Below are positions 19,897 to 28,023 of a DNA stretch of 62,782 nucleotides, one piece after another. Positions within the stretch are counted from its first letter, which is position 1; every line of letters starts with the position of its first letter. The notes under the pieces were generated by a model. It was given only the letters and a program-made list of their open reading frames with translations, made no database searches and was not told the origin of the DNA. This DNA is from Clostridia bacterium (GTDB taxonomy: Bacteria > Bacillota > Clostridia > Oscillospirales > CAG-382): contig JAGAUT010000004.1 in assembly GCA_017620655.1 (NCBI GenBank), positions 1 through 62,782 on the forward strand, read 5' to 3'. A program made the position numbers and the translations under genes.

Positions 19897-19951
19897 TCAA
19901 GACACCGACAAAATGCAATCCAATAAATCGTGGCGGATAGCACGGTTATCC

Positions 19952-19992
19952 ATTCCCGACCACCAAACACCGGCGGTCGGGAATTGCGTTTT
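19952..19992 (+). terminator. Rho-independent terminator between der and addA
   Basis: ATTCCCGACC (19952-19961) pairs with GGTCGGGAAT (19975-19984), followed by TGCGTTTTTT. Confidence 0.85.
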
Positions 19993-20024
19993 TTATAATA
20001 AAAATTTGAGGAGTAGAACGAAAT

Positions 20025-23000
20025 ATGAACTTTACTGACAACCAAAAAAATGCAATAAATGTCCGTGACTGCTCCCTCATAATCTCGGCAGGTGCGGGAA
20101 GCGGCAAGACGGCTGTGCTTACCGAAAGAATACTTGAACGCATCTGCGATGAAAACGACGACTGCAACATAAACGATTTTCTCATTGTTACATTTTCGCG
20201 TATGGCGGCAAGGGAGCTTAACGACAGAATAAGAAAAAAGCTGTCCGAAAGGGCAGGTCTCTACCCGGGCAACAAAAAGATTATACGCAACCTTGCACTT
20301 ATGCCTCTTGCGAAAATCATGACCATCAACGCCTTTTGCTACGAGCTTGTGAGAGAAAACTTCCAGAAGCTCGGCATTTCCGCCTCTGTGAGAATTGCGG
20401 ACGAAGCCGAAACAACGGTTATACGCGAAAAGCTTATGAATGAAATCGTCGACGAATACTTTGAAAAGCACGGCGACGACAAGGCGTTTATTGCGGCATA
20501 TGAGATTTTCTCATCGTCAAAGGACGACGGCGGATTTATAACGACCCTTTTAAATCTTGCCGAATCCCTTTCCAACATTGCGGACAGGGACGGATTCTGC
20601 TCTTTTGCAAAAAAATCCTATGAGGAAATTGCAGACGGCGGTGAATTCTTCGATACATCCTACGGCAAAAAGGTAAAGTCCTACATACAGAAAAGTGCCG
20701 ACAGAACCATGAAAAATCTCGAAAAGCTTATGAACGCCTGCTCGGGATACGACGTACTTCTTGACAAATACTACCCCGTAATCGAGCATGAATTTGAGTT
20801 TGCAAGAAGTGTATATCATGCCTGCGACAGGGGCTACGGCGAGCTTTATAGTGTTGTGTCATGTCACACCCCAATGAATTTCAAGGGAAGAAACATTCCC
20901 TCATCCTTTGAGAATAAGGCACTCAAGGAGAAAATTGCCTCGGCAAAGGGTGCCGTTGCCGACTCCTTTTACAAGGACATAAAGGCACTCACCACATGTG
21001 ACGGCGAGCTTCTGAAGGTTGCCGCAAGGGACTCGGGTATGATAATCTTAAAGCTTCTTGAAATCGTCATGTGCTTTGAGGAAAGGCTTCTTGAAAGAAA
21101 GAAGGAACTTTCGATACTTGAATTTTCCGACGCCGAAAGATTTACCCTGTCGCTGCTTGTAAAGAGCATTGAACCCTTCCGTGTTACCGAGCTTGCAAAG
21201 AGCATGAGGGAAAGATACAAGGAAATATATATTGACGAATATCAGGACGTAAACCCCTTGCAGGATATGATTTTCAGAGCCATATCACGTCAAAGGAACG
21301 ACGGCGAATACAACCGTTTCATGGTGGGCGACCTCAAGCAGAGCATCTACCGTTTCAGAGGTGCGAGAAGTGAAATCTTTATGTCCTACCGCGACAGTTT
21401 CCGTGACATTGAGGAAGATGCCGACGCAAGGCGCATATTCATGAACGACAACTTCCGCTGCAGTAAAAACGTAATCGGCTTTACAAACCTTCTGTTCGGC
21501 AGGCTGATGGGGGACATTTACACCGACGGCGACAAGCTGAAGTTTTCCCGTGAGGAAAAGAACGGCATCGACAAAAAGGTAAAGCTGTGTGCCTTTTCCT
21601 TTGACAAAGTCCTGCACGAGGGTCTTTCCGTACCCGAGCTTGAGGCGGCATATATTGCCTCGCAGATAAAGGAAATCGTGGCAAATCCCAAGTATACCGA
21701 CTCCGAGGGCAGAATGTACGGCTTTAAGGACATAGGAATTCTCGCCAAGAACAGGGCTGTTCTCAAGGTTTATGAGAAGGTTCTCAACGATTGCGGAATT
21801 CCATCCTCCTGCAGTGTCGGCGAGAGCTTTTACGGCAAGAAGGAAATTATACTCTGCATCGACATACTCAATGCCATTGACAACCCCGAAAGAGACATAT
21901 ATCTTGCAGGCTTTATGCGTTCCTTTGCAGGCTCATTTACCGACGACGAGCTTGCAATAATCAAGAACAGCTGCTCTAAAATGAGCCTCTACAGAGCCGT
22001 AAAGAGTTTCTCGGAAAACGGCGGCGAGGGGTATGAAAAGCTCAGCAAGAAATGCTCTGAATTTGTCGAAATGTTAAGAGAATACCGCACATATTCACGG
22101 GGCAAGAGTGCAGACAAGCTTTTGTGGAAGCTCTATACCGACATGGATATCATAAACTTCTGCTCGTCACCCTCCTTTACAAATGACGGCGCAGGTGCGG
22201 CGAGAAATTTACTCAAGCTCTATCAGCTTTCCCGCGACTTTTCAAAGACATCCTTCAGGGGAATCGGTGCATTTATCGTCTACATCGACTCCTCCATAAA
22301 GAACAGCGAACTCAAATCCGAGAGGGAAAATGACGGCGAGTGCGTTTCGATTATGACAATTCACGCCTCAAAGGGTCTTGAGTTTCCCGTTTGCTTTGTT
22401 TCAAATCTTTCAAAAGACTTTACGCGAAAGGACCAGAAGAGAAGACTCTGCTGTCTTGAAAACTCAGGAATAAGCGTCAAGCTTTGCGACACCGAGGGCA
22501 TTGAGAGTACCGACTCTCAGACGGGTCTTGTAAGTATAGAAACACCCTTCAGGGCATTTGCCGTAGGGGAGCTTGACAGGGACATGCTCGACGAGGAAAT
22601 AAGGGTTTTGTACGTTGCCGTGACAAGAGCAAGGGATATGCTTATTCTTACCTCATCCTTTTCCAAAAAGGTGGAGGGTGCCTTGAAGGACTTCATGGGA
22701 ATAGGCTACGGCGAAGCCTTCAGTGAATGCTCCGACTACTTTGATATGATAATGTCATCCCTCATTGACGAAAGCGTGATGGCTCCCTTCTATGAGGCGG
22801 CAGGCAAGAGCTTTGACATATCGGGGTATGATGCGGAAAAGTATCTTGAATGCGTATATCTTTCACCCCAAGAGATGAAAACGGTATACGACAACACCGT
22901 AATCGGCACGGAGCAAGAGGGCGAAATGTGTTCGGAGGATGACATTGACAAGGCTCTCCTTGAAAAACTTACAGAAATCGGTTCTTTCAGTCCGAAGCAC

Positions 23001-23639
23001 ACCGATATTCCCTCAAAGATAACCGTTTCACGTCTCAAAAAGGGACTTATCGACGAGGAAACCGAGAGAATGACCTCATCAGGCAAGACGGACAAGGAGG
23101 AAATACTTCCTCTGTTTGTCACCGGCGAAAAGACGGCGGACGGTGCCGAAAAGGGAACGGCAATGCATATGTTCATGCAGTTTGCAAAATACGAAAACTG
23201 CGAAAGCGACTGCAATGCCGAAGCTGACAGACTGCTGCGGTCAGGGTTTATCGACAAGCGTCAGAGAGAGCTTCTTGACATGGACAAGCTTGAAAAGTTC
23301 TTCTCGTCACCGTTTTATAAATCCTTCCGTGAAAGCGGCTGTATTTACCGTGAGCAGAGGTTCAATCTCGACCTTTCCGCCTTTGACACCACCCTCGGCG
23401 GCGACGTTCTTGTGCAGGGTGTCATTGACCTTTTCTTTGAGAACGAAGACGGCACATATTCGGTTGTTGACTTCAAGACCGACAGGGTGTACGGCGAGGG
23501 TGCAGAGGAAATTCTCATAGAACGTCACAGAGAACAGCTTATGTACTACAAGAGGGCTGTCGAGGAAATGACGGGAAAGAGCGTCAGGGATGTAATAATA
23601 TATTCCTTCTCGCTTATGAAGGAAATATATGTTGATTAA
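20025..23639 (+). CDS. addA: ATP-dependent helicase/nuclease subunit A (AddA)
   Basis: 1204 residues, the usual AddA length. AddAB is the Firmicutes counterpart of RecBCD: it unwinds and resects double-strand ends for RecA. UvrD-type helicase motifs: SAGAGSGKTAVL (21-32), YIDEYQDVNPLQ, GDLKQSIYRFRGA, IMTIHASKGLEFPVCF and EEIRVLYVAVTRA. The C-terminal RecB-like nuclease shows GTAMHMFMQ and VQGVIDLFF...YSVVDFKTD. The partner addB, normally immediately upstream, is not present in this window; der and a terminator occupy that place. Confidence 0.95.
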   Translation: MNFTDNQKNAINVRDCSLIISAGAGSGKTAVLTERILERICDENDDCNINDFLIVTFSRMAARELNDRIRKKLSERAGLYPGNKKIIRNLALMPLAKIMTINAFCYELVRENFQKLGISASVRIADEAETTVIREKLMNEIVDEYFEKHGDDKAFIAAYEIFSSSKDDGGFITTLLNLAESLSNIADRDGFCSFAKKSYEEIADGGEFFDTSYGKKVKSYIQKSADRTMKNLEKLMNACSGYDVLLDKYYPVIEHEFEFARSVYHACDRGYGELYSVVSCHTPMNFKGRNIPSSFENKALKEKIASAKGAVADSFYKDIKALTTCDGELLKVAARDSGMIILKLLEIVMCFEERLLERKKELSILEFSDAERFTLSLLVKSIEPFRVTELAKSMRERYKEIYIDEYQDVNPLQDMIFRAISRQRNDGEYNRFMVGDLKQSIYRFRGARSEIFMSYRDSFRDIEEDADARRIFMNDNFRCSKNVIGFTNLLFGRLMGDIYTDGDKLKFSREEKNGIDKKVKLCAFSFDKVLHEGLSVPELEAAYIASQIKEIVANPKYTDSEGRMYGFKDIGILAKNRAVLKVYEKVLNDCGIPSSCSVGESFYGKKEIILCIDILNAIDNPERDIYLAGFMRSFAGSFTDDELAIIKNSCSKMSLYRAVKSFSENGGEGYEKLSKKCSEFVEMLREYRTYSRGKSADKLLWKLYTDMDIINFCSSPSFTNDGAGAARNLLKLYQLSRDFSKTSFRGIGAFIVYIDSSIKNSELKSERENDGECVSIMTIHASKGLEFPVCFVSNLSKDFTRKDQKRRLCCLENSGISVKLCDTEGIESTDSQTGLVSIETPFRAFAVGELDRDMLDEEIRVLYVAVTRARDMLILTSSFSKKVEGALKDFMGIGYGEAFSECSDYFDMIMSSLIDESVMAPFYEAAGKSFDISGYDAEKYLECVYLSPQEMKTVYDNTVIGTEQEGEMCSEDDIDKALLEKLTEIGSFSPKHTDIPSKITVSRLKKGLIDEETERMTSSGKTDKEEILPLFVTGEKTADGAEKGTAMHMFMQFAKYENCESDCNAEADRLLRSGFIDKRQRELLDMDKLEKFFSSPFYKSFRESGCIYREQRFNLDLSAFDTTLGGDVLVQGVIDLFFENEDGTYSVVDFKTDRVYGEGAEEILIERHREQLMYYKRAVEEMTGKSVRDVIIYSFSLMKEIYVD

Positions 23640-23765
23640 GCGGCGAGTCGCCGCTGACAGTCGGGAAAGCCCGACGGCAAATGCACGGGGAATGCTCGTG
23701 AAGAACAAGCCTTCGGTGTCGCTTCAACGAACCCCGTTTGGTCGGCATAAACGCAACCGACCAAA
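23640..23765 (-). repeat. Covarying stem-loop repeat, copy A7 (inverted)
   Basis: Starts right at the addA stop: GCGGCG-agt-CGCCGC (23640-23654), a second small hairpin GTCGGG/CCCGAC, the core complement CTTCGGTGTCGCTT, and the long hairpin TTTGGTCGG (23737-23745) with CCGACCAAA (23757-23765). Confidence 0.8.
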
Positions 23766-23775
23766 CTCCTTGCCG

Positions 23776-24050
23776 ACAATTCCCACCAACCCCAAATGTG
23801 AGGAGATAAGCCGCCACGGCGAAAGAGGGGAAGTCAGCGGAGGTTTGGCGGCAGTACGTCTGATGAGAAGTACCTGCGGATTTTGACCGCAATGTAGAAG
23901 AATCACTTGTAGTTCAGCTCGTCAAAATTCGACAAATAAGCGAAATGTTGTCCAAACCGAGCCATCCCCTCTTTTTGAGTGGAGAATTTTTGGTACTTTT
24001 GTTTCGGGACAAAAGTACAAAGAAACGCCTCCGCAGAGGCTAACCAACCA
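23776..24050 (+). repeat. Dispersed repeat module F, copy 1
   Basis: Inverted relative to 4376-4570 and with the same block order. Its long hairpin is GTACTTTTGT (23993-24002) with ACAAAAGTAC (24009-24018). With A7 it fills the 450-bp gap between addA and the next gene. No coding frame seen. Confidence 0.7.
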
Positions 24051-24058
24051 AAAACAAC

Positions 24059-24090
24059 AGCCGAGGTTTTTACGCCTCGGCTTTTTGCTT
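24059..24090. terminator. Bidirectional terminator
   Basis: AGCCGAGG (24059-24066) pairs with CCTCGGCT (24075-24082), followed by TTTTTGCTTTT on the plus strand and by a GTTGTTTTT run on the minus strand, so it can end the minus-strand WbsX gene. Confidence 0.85.
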
Positions 24091-27000
24091 TTATTTAGTT
24101 GTTATATCAATTCTGCCGGTCTTGACATCGTACTTATATCCCGTAAACTCACAGAATGCTGAAAGTTCAAGCATTGGCAGGTTATCATAGGAGTCAAGGG
24201 ACTTCTTCAGCTTGATTTGCTTGCCGTCGGAGCACTTCACAACATCGCTGCCGATTGTCCAGAAGCTCTTAACGTCACCCTTCTGAATCATAAGAGTTTT
24301 TGTTTCAATATTCCACTCGTGATATACATTTGTAAGAACGCAGAAGTCACGCAGAGGCTCGAAAGGCACATACGCATGTCCGTTTTCTACCTTTGATTTG
24401 TGGTGGCTCTTATAGTGCTTTCCGTCAATGTATGTTTCGATTATGCTCTTATCCCCCTTGATAAAGAGGATTTCCTCAACCTCAAATTTGCCCTGATTAT
24501 CGCAGGGGTCAAATCTGAACGCCTTGATTCTGCCTTGCCATTTCATGTCGTCGCAGGGCATGAGCACGGCATACTCGCCGTCGTAGGCTCTTGGAGTAAG
24601 CTGCTTGTTATAGTGCCATTCGCCGTCCTCATCTGTGATATAGTGGCACATGAGGTTGGCGGTTTTTGCCGTGGCATTCGAAAAGTCGGAAAGACCGTTC
24701 TTTGCACGGATTTTGAATTTGATTATTGCAACATCCTCTGCATCAAAGTCTACGGGTATAACAAACTTCGGGTCGCTGCCTGTCGACTCGCCGTAGAGCT
24801 TTCCGTCACGAAGCTCTGCAAAGCCTTCGCCGCTAAATTCCCATTTATCAATCTTTTCCTGTGTGTCGAAGTCAAGCTTGAATAAAAGCTCGCCCTTGTC
24901 GGAGTATGTCTTTTCGAGAAGGGGTGCCTGGATAATGGCGCGTGGTCTGGGATATAGGTAACCGAGTCTGTCGAGTGCCGCGCCTGTGGGTCTGTCGGAT
25001 TCAAAATCGTCGCCTTCAACCGTAAATGCTTTGCGGACTTCATTCAAGTAGCCAAAGCCGTTGATGTTTGAAGGACACATGATTGTACCCTCGCCGTATT
25101 CGTTCCATGTGGCGAGCATTACAAACTTCTTTTTCCATGTTTCCTCGTCGTTTTCGTACTTTGAAATAACATCGTCACGCATCCATGTGAGCATCTGACC
25201 GAACTCTTCCTGAGAAGTAAAGGGCGAACGGAACTCACGCCATGCAACGTCGTTGTAGCCTACGCAGGCGGTGGGAACTACGTGAAGCTTATCCTGCTGC
25301 ATCTGGGACTCGATTCTCGACTTTACATAGTCAAAGCTGTAGCTCTGATGTCCCCAGTTATATGCGTAAACCGAGGTGATACCTGCTCTGTAAAGCTCGT
25401 CCGAAGGCTCGCCGCTTGTCATTGTGATAAGACCCGTATAGCCGAGAGATTTGAGCACATCTTCAAGATATTCCATGGCAATCTTGAAGGTTTCGGGACC
25501 GCCCATAGAGGCAATAGCCTTGTTAAGACCGAATATGGACAGAACCGCCTTGCCGTCAATGCGGTAGTAATTGGGGTGGGAGAAGTAGTGGTCAACCCAG
25601 TAGGGAACAAGGTACTTCTTGAAGCCGTCAAGGTCCGGGCTTGAAGCGTTTGCCGCCTCCCAGATGAGGGCAAAGTTCATTTCGTCGCAGTACTTTGCGT
25701 TGAAATATCCGTCGTCAAGAGCACCGCAGATGTGTGTCTTGAATATGGGGGCATCTGTCTGATTGTCAAACCAGCAGTAGAACTGAGCGTTTATGCCGTG
25801 TTCAACCATCCACTTGATTTCCCAGTCGGCAACTTCCGTGAGCGGTTCGTCGTAGTAGCCGAGGAAGGTCTTGTTTTCTTCAAAGGAGCTTATTGCGTCC
25901 CAGCCCCAGTGTTCGCCGTTTCTCCAGAGGGAGCAGACGTTGATACCCGTGGTGTAGCCATTCTTCATGGTAGGTCTTACGGGAGGCTTGGGATAGTCGT
26001 CGGGTTCGGGCTGAATAACGAAGGCGTAGACATCGGTAAATCTCATATAGCCGTCCTTTTCGGGGGCGTAGGTGATGGAAATACCGTCAAAGTAATCTGC
26101 GTCAATGTCGAAGTCGATTTCACCGCACTTTACGCCGTTGTGCTTGATAAGCGCCTTCTTTGTTTTTGTATCTGCTTCGATTCTCATAAACTGCCATACA
26201 TAGGGGGAATGCTCACGGAGGACGCCACCCTTGCTGTCCATGGATCTCAGACCGTCGTCCACAACCGTAACAATGTCTTCCTCGTTCTTTGAGAGGGCGA
26301 AGACTACCTTGTCGCCGCCGTCGCCTTTTGTGAGATATTTAAGTTCAAAGCAGACCTTGCCGTCGGCTTTTTCAAAGGGGTGGTATGCACATACGGATGA
26401 GCCGTTCTGTGCGTGAAGAGCATAGGTTGTTTCGGGTTTGCCTTCGTAGTAGGCAGAAGTATAGGCATTTGCATTGCCGTTGTAGAATACATACCAGTCC
26501 TCGGGCATCTGTCCGTTTTTGGGGCAGAGGTTTCTGTCGCAGACGAGGTAGTTGATCCAGAGGGCAACCTTGCGTATGTCAAATTCACCTGAGTCGGCGG
26601 CACCGTAGCCGAGCTTTAAGGAAGCAAGAGAGCCGCAGGCGAGGGGGAGGCAGGCACATTCTCTGCCATCAAGGGACAGGAATGCCAGTTTTTCGTCAAT
26701 GTCGAATTCTATTGTAATGTACTGAAGTCCGTTAAGGAAGGGGACGGGGATTGTCTTGTCACCGCTTACAAGTGAAAAGCCCTTCTGCCTCAGGGTCAGC
26801 GTCTCGTTGTCGTTTTCGTCGTAGAAATTGAGGTAAAAGCCGTCGCCGCCCTTTAAGAACATGGTGAGGGCAAAGTTTGCCTTTCCGCCTCTCAGGGGGA
26901 GAAAACGGCGTCTGAGACTTACAGGCTCATTGCAGTTCATGTCGGAAGCAATGACAAAGCTTCCGCCGAACTGATGAACCACGGGGTTTACCGCACCTCT

Positions 27001-27102
27001 CTGGTCATAGTCCCAGCCTGAGGGAACGGGGTGGTTTGCGGTTCTTACCATATCGTCGTCGATAAGGTAGACGGCGTTTTTGGTGGTTCTTGTATCTGAC
27101 AT
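24091..27102 (-). CDS. Multidomain WbsX/GH99-like protein with LamG-like and stalk domains
   Basis: 1003 residues from ATG 27102, chosen because AAAGGAG precedes it; longer frames run through the promoter. A concanavalin-like N-terminal region (about 1-290) is followed by a WbsX (GH99-like) domain at about 385-690, with GWDAISSFEENKTFLGYYDE, HPNYYRIDGKAVLSIF and a TWNEYGEGT motif. A beta-sandwich likely binding carbohydrate comes next (about 745-875), then a copper-amine-oxidase N-terminal-like 'stalk' domain (about 882-1003). It probably acts on polysaccharide as an endo-glycosidase, by analogy only. No signal peptide is visible, odd for such a domain mix. Divergent from the phage-like operon. 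A shorter relative lies at 55256. Confidence 0.72.
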   Translation of the reverse strand: MSDTRTTKNAVYLIDDDMVRTANHPVPSGWDYDQRGAVNPVVHQFGGSFVIASDMNCNEPVSLRRRFLPLRGGKANFALTMFLKGGDGFYLNFYDENDNETLTLRQKGFSLVSGDKTIPVPFLNGLQYITIEFDIDEKLAFLSLDGRECACLPLACGSLASLKLGYGAADSGEFDIRKVALWINYLVCDRNLCPKNGQMPEDWYVFYNGNANAYTSAYYEGKPETTYALHAQNGSSVCAYHPFEKADGKVCFELKYLTKGDGGDKVVFALSKNEEDIVTVVDDGLRSMDSKGGVLREHSPYVWQFMRIEADTKTKKALIKHNGVKCGEIDFDIDADYFDGISITYAPEKDGYMRFTDVYAFVIQPEPDDYPKPPVRPTMKNGYTTGINVCSLWRNGEHWGWDAISSFEENKTFLGYYDEPLTEVADWEIKWMVEHGINAQFYCWFDNQTDAPIFKTHICGALDDGYFNAKYCDEMNFALIWEAANASSPDLDGFKKYLVPYWVDHYFSHPNYYRIDGKAVLSIFGLNKAIASMGGPETFKIAMEYLEDVLKSLGYTGLITMTSGEPSDELYRAGITSVYAYNWGHQSYSFDYVKSRIESQMQQDKLHVVPTACVGYNDVAWREFRSPFTSQEEFGQMLTWMRDDVISKYENDEETWKKKFVMLATWNEYGEGTIMCPSNINGFGYLNEVRKAFTVEGDDFESDRPTGAALDRLGYLYPRPRAIIQAPLLEKTYSDKGELLFKLDFDTQEKIDKWEFSGEGFAELRDGKLYGESTGSDPKFVIPVDFDAEDVAIIKFKIRAKNGLSDFSNATAKTANLMCHYITDEDGEWHYNKQLTPRAYDGEYAVLMPCDDMKWQGRIKAFRFDPCDNQGKFEVEEILFIKGDKSIIETYIDGKHYKSHHKSKVENGHAYVPFEPLRDFCVLTNVYHEWNIETKTLMIQKGDVKSFWTIGSDVVKCSDGKQIKLKKSLDSYDNLPMLELSAFCEFTGYKYDVKTGRIDITTK

Positions 27103-27159
27103 AAAGAACTCCTTTCTTTCGGAAAAGGACATATCCGAACATAAAGATTTGATATCTAA

Positions 27160-27188
27160 ATTATAAACCAAATTAATTATAAGTTCAA
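27160..27188 (-). promoter_or_regulatory. Promoter of the 1003-residue WbsX-like gene
   Basis: On the minus strand: TTGAAC (27188-27183), 17-bp spacer, TATAAT (27165-27160). Divergent from the SOS-type promoter at 27300. Confidence 0.75.
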
Positions 27189-27246
27189 GATAAAAAAGCA
27201 TTTTTGTCATTTTATTCAAAGCGTTTTGTACAAGTTGACAGTTATA

Positions 27247-27258
27247 GAACAAATGTTT
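27247..27258 (+). promoter_or_regulatory. LexA-like SOS box 1 (degenerate)
   Basis: GAACAAATGTTT matches GAAC-N4-GTTC with one mismatch. It lies between the divergent promoters. Confidence 0.45.
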
Positions 27259-27278
27259 TTGTGCAGTGCTACAAAATC

Positions 27279-27290
27279 GAACTTTTGTTC
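27279..27290 (+). promoter_or_regulatory. LexA-like SOS box 2
   Basis: GAACTTTTGTTC is an exact match to GAAC-N4-GTTC, the Gram-positive LexA core, in the context ATC-box-TAAAT. It ends 9 nt before the -35 box of the packaging operon. Confidence 0.72.
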
Positions 27291-27299
27291 TAAATTTCA

Positions 27300-27328
27300 T
27301 TGACAAAAAGCACTTTTTATGGTATAAT
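27300..27328 (+). promoter_or_regulatory. Consensus promoter of the phage-like packaging operon
   Basis: TTGACA (27300-27305), 17-bp spacer, TATAAT (27323-27328). A perfect consensus promoter would need a repressor, which fits the flanking LexA-type boxes. Confidence 0.92.
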
Positions 27329-27392
27329 ACAGTCACAGAACAAAGAAGCGTTCCGGTCATTCGTGCCCGGGATATTTTTTGCAAAGGCTATC

Positions 27393-27404
27393 GAACAAAC
27401 GTTC
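27393..27404 (+). promoter_or_regulatory. LexA-like SOS box 3
   Basis: GAACAAACGTTC is an exact GAAC-N4-GTTC match with the same flanks as box 2 (TC before, TAAAT after). It sits in the untranslated leader, about 60 nt downstream of the predicted start site and 26 nt before the first ATG. Confidence 0.72.
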
Positions 27405-27430
27405 TAAATCATGAGAAAGCGAGGAAATTA

Positions 27431-27625
27431 ATGGAAACAAGAATCACAAATATGTGTCACAGCTTTTCGGGGCATGCGACGGTGTGTGCCCAGTGCGGCT
27501 ACCGTTTCATTAAGGGCGAGGAAGCCTTTTGGATAAAGGAAACGGGAGACGTTGTTCACAAGGACTGTTTTTATGATTACACCGAGGACAACATTGAGCA
27601 GTTCACAAAAGAGATTGAGTTTTAG
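27431..27625 (+). CDS. Small zinc-finger-like protein, first gene of the SOS-type operon
   Basis: 64 residues from ATG 27431, preceded by CGAGGA; longer in-frame starts lie upstream of the promoter's start site. Cys/His spacing (C-x9-C-x2-C, then HKDC about 20 residues on) suggests a LIM-like or treble-clef zinc fold. No family recognised. Position at the head of the operon, directly after the SOS boxes, suggests a regulatory or early role in the packaging system; that is inference. Confidence 0.6.
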   Translation: METRITNMCHSFSGHATVCAQCGYRFIKGEEAFWIKETGDVVHKDCFYDYTEDNIEQFTKEIEF

Positions 27626-27636
27626 GGGGCGGAGTT

Positions 27637-28014
27637 TTGAAAAGAAGAAGCATTAATCTTGAAGAAATGATAGACGGCTACTTCGACTACTGCGATGCCG
27701 TGAACGAGGGTCAGAAAAACATCATAAAGCCCTACACCCTGTCGGGACTTCTGTGCTATACGGGACTGACGAGGGAGAGCTTCTGCGAGCTTCTTAAGGT
27801 AAAACGCCATAAGAATGTTTTGTCAAAGGCACTTTCCAGAATTGAGGCGTATATCGAGGAAAACATGCTGACGGGCGCCCTGTCCTGCAACGCCTCCCTC
27901 AACAGCCTCAAATACAATTTCTCGTGGGGAGAAAAGCAGGCAGAGGGCGAGGATGACGTTCAGAAGAACCTCTGTGTCACCCTGTCCCCCGAGCTTTCGG
28001 CACTGGCGGTTTAG
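27637..28014 (+). CDS. Probable terminase small subunit (DNA-packaging gp3-like)
   Basis: 125 residues. The pattern LEEMIDGYFDYCDA...YTLSGLLCYTGLTRESFCELL...ALSRIEAYIEENMLTG...SLKYNFSWGEKQ matches the gp3-like DNA-packaging proteins that recognise DNA and feed it to the large terminase, and the gene is directly upstream of the large subunit. The start is uncertain: TTG 27637 has GGCGGAG close by (2-nt gap), and ATG 27667 is the alternative. It is 11 bp after the zinc-finger gene. Confidence 0.72.
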   Translation: MKRRSINLEEMIDGYFDYCDAVNEGQKNIIKPYTLSGLLCYTGLTRESFCELLKVKRHKNVLSKALSRIEAYIEENMLTGALSCNASLNSLKYNFSWGEKQAEGEDDVQKNLCVTLSPELSALAV

Positions 28015-28023
28015 GGTGACGGT

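Noticed and set aside
27339..27356. Extra LexA box in GAACAAAGAAGCGTTC
   Set aside because: The half-sites are 8 nt apart instead of 4, which does not fit the LexA geometry.
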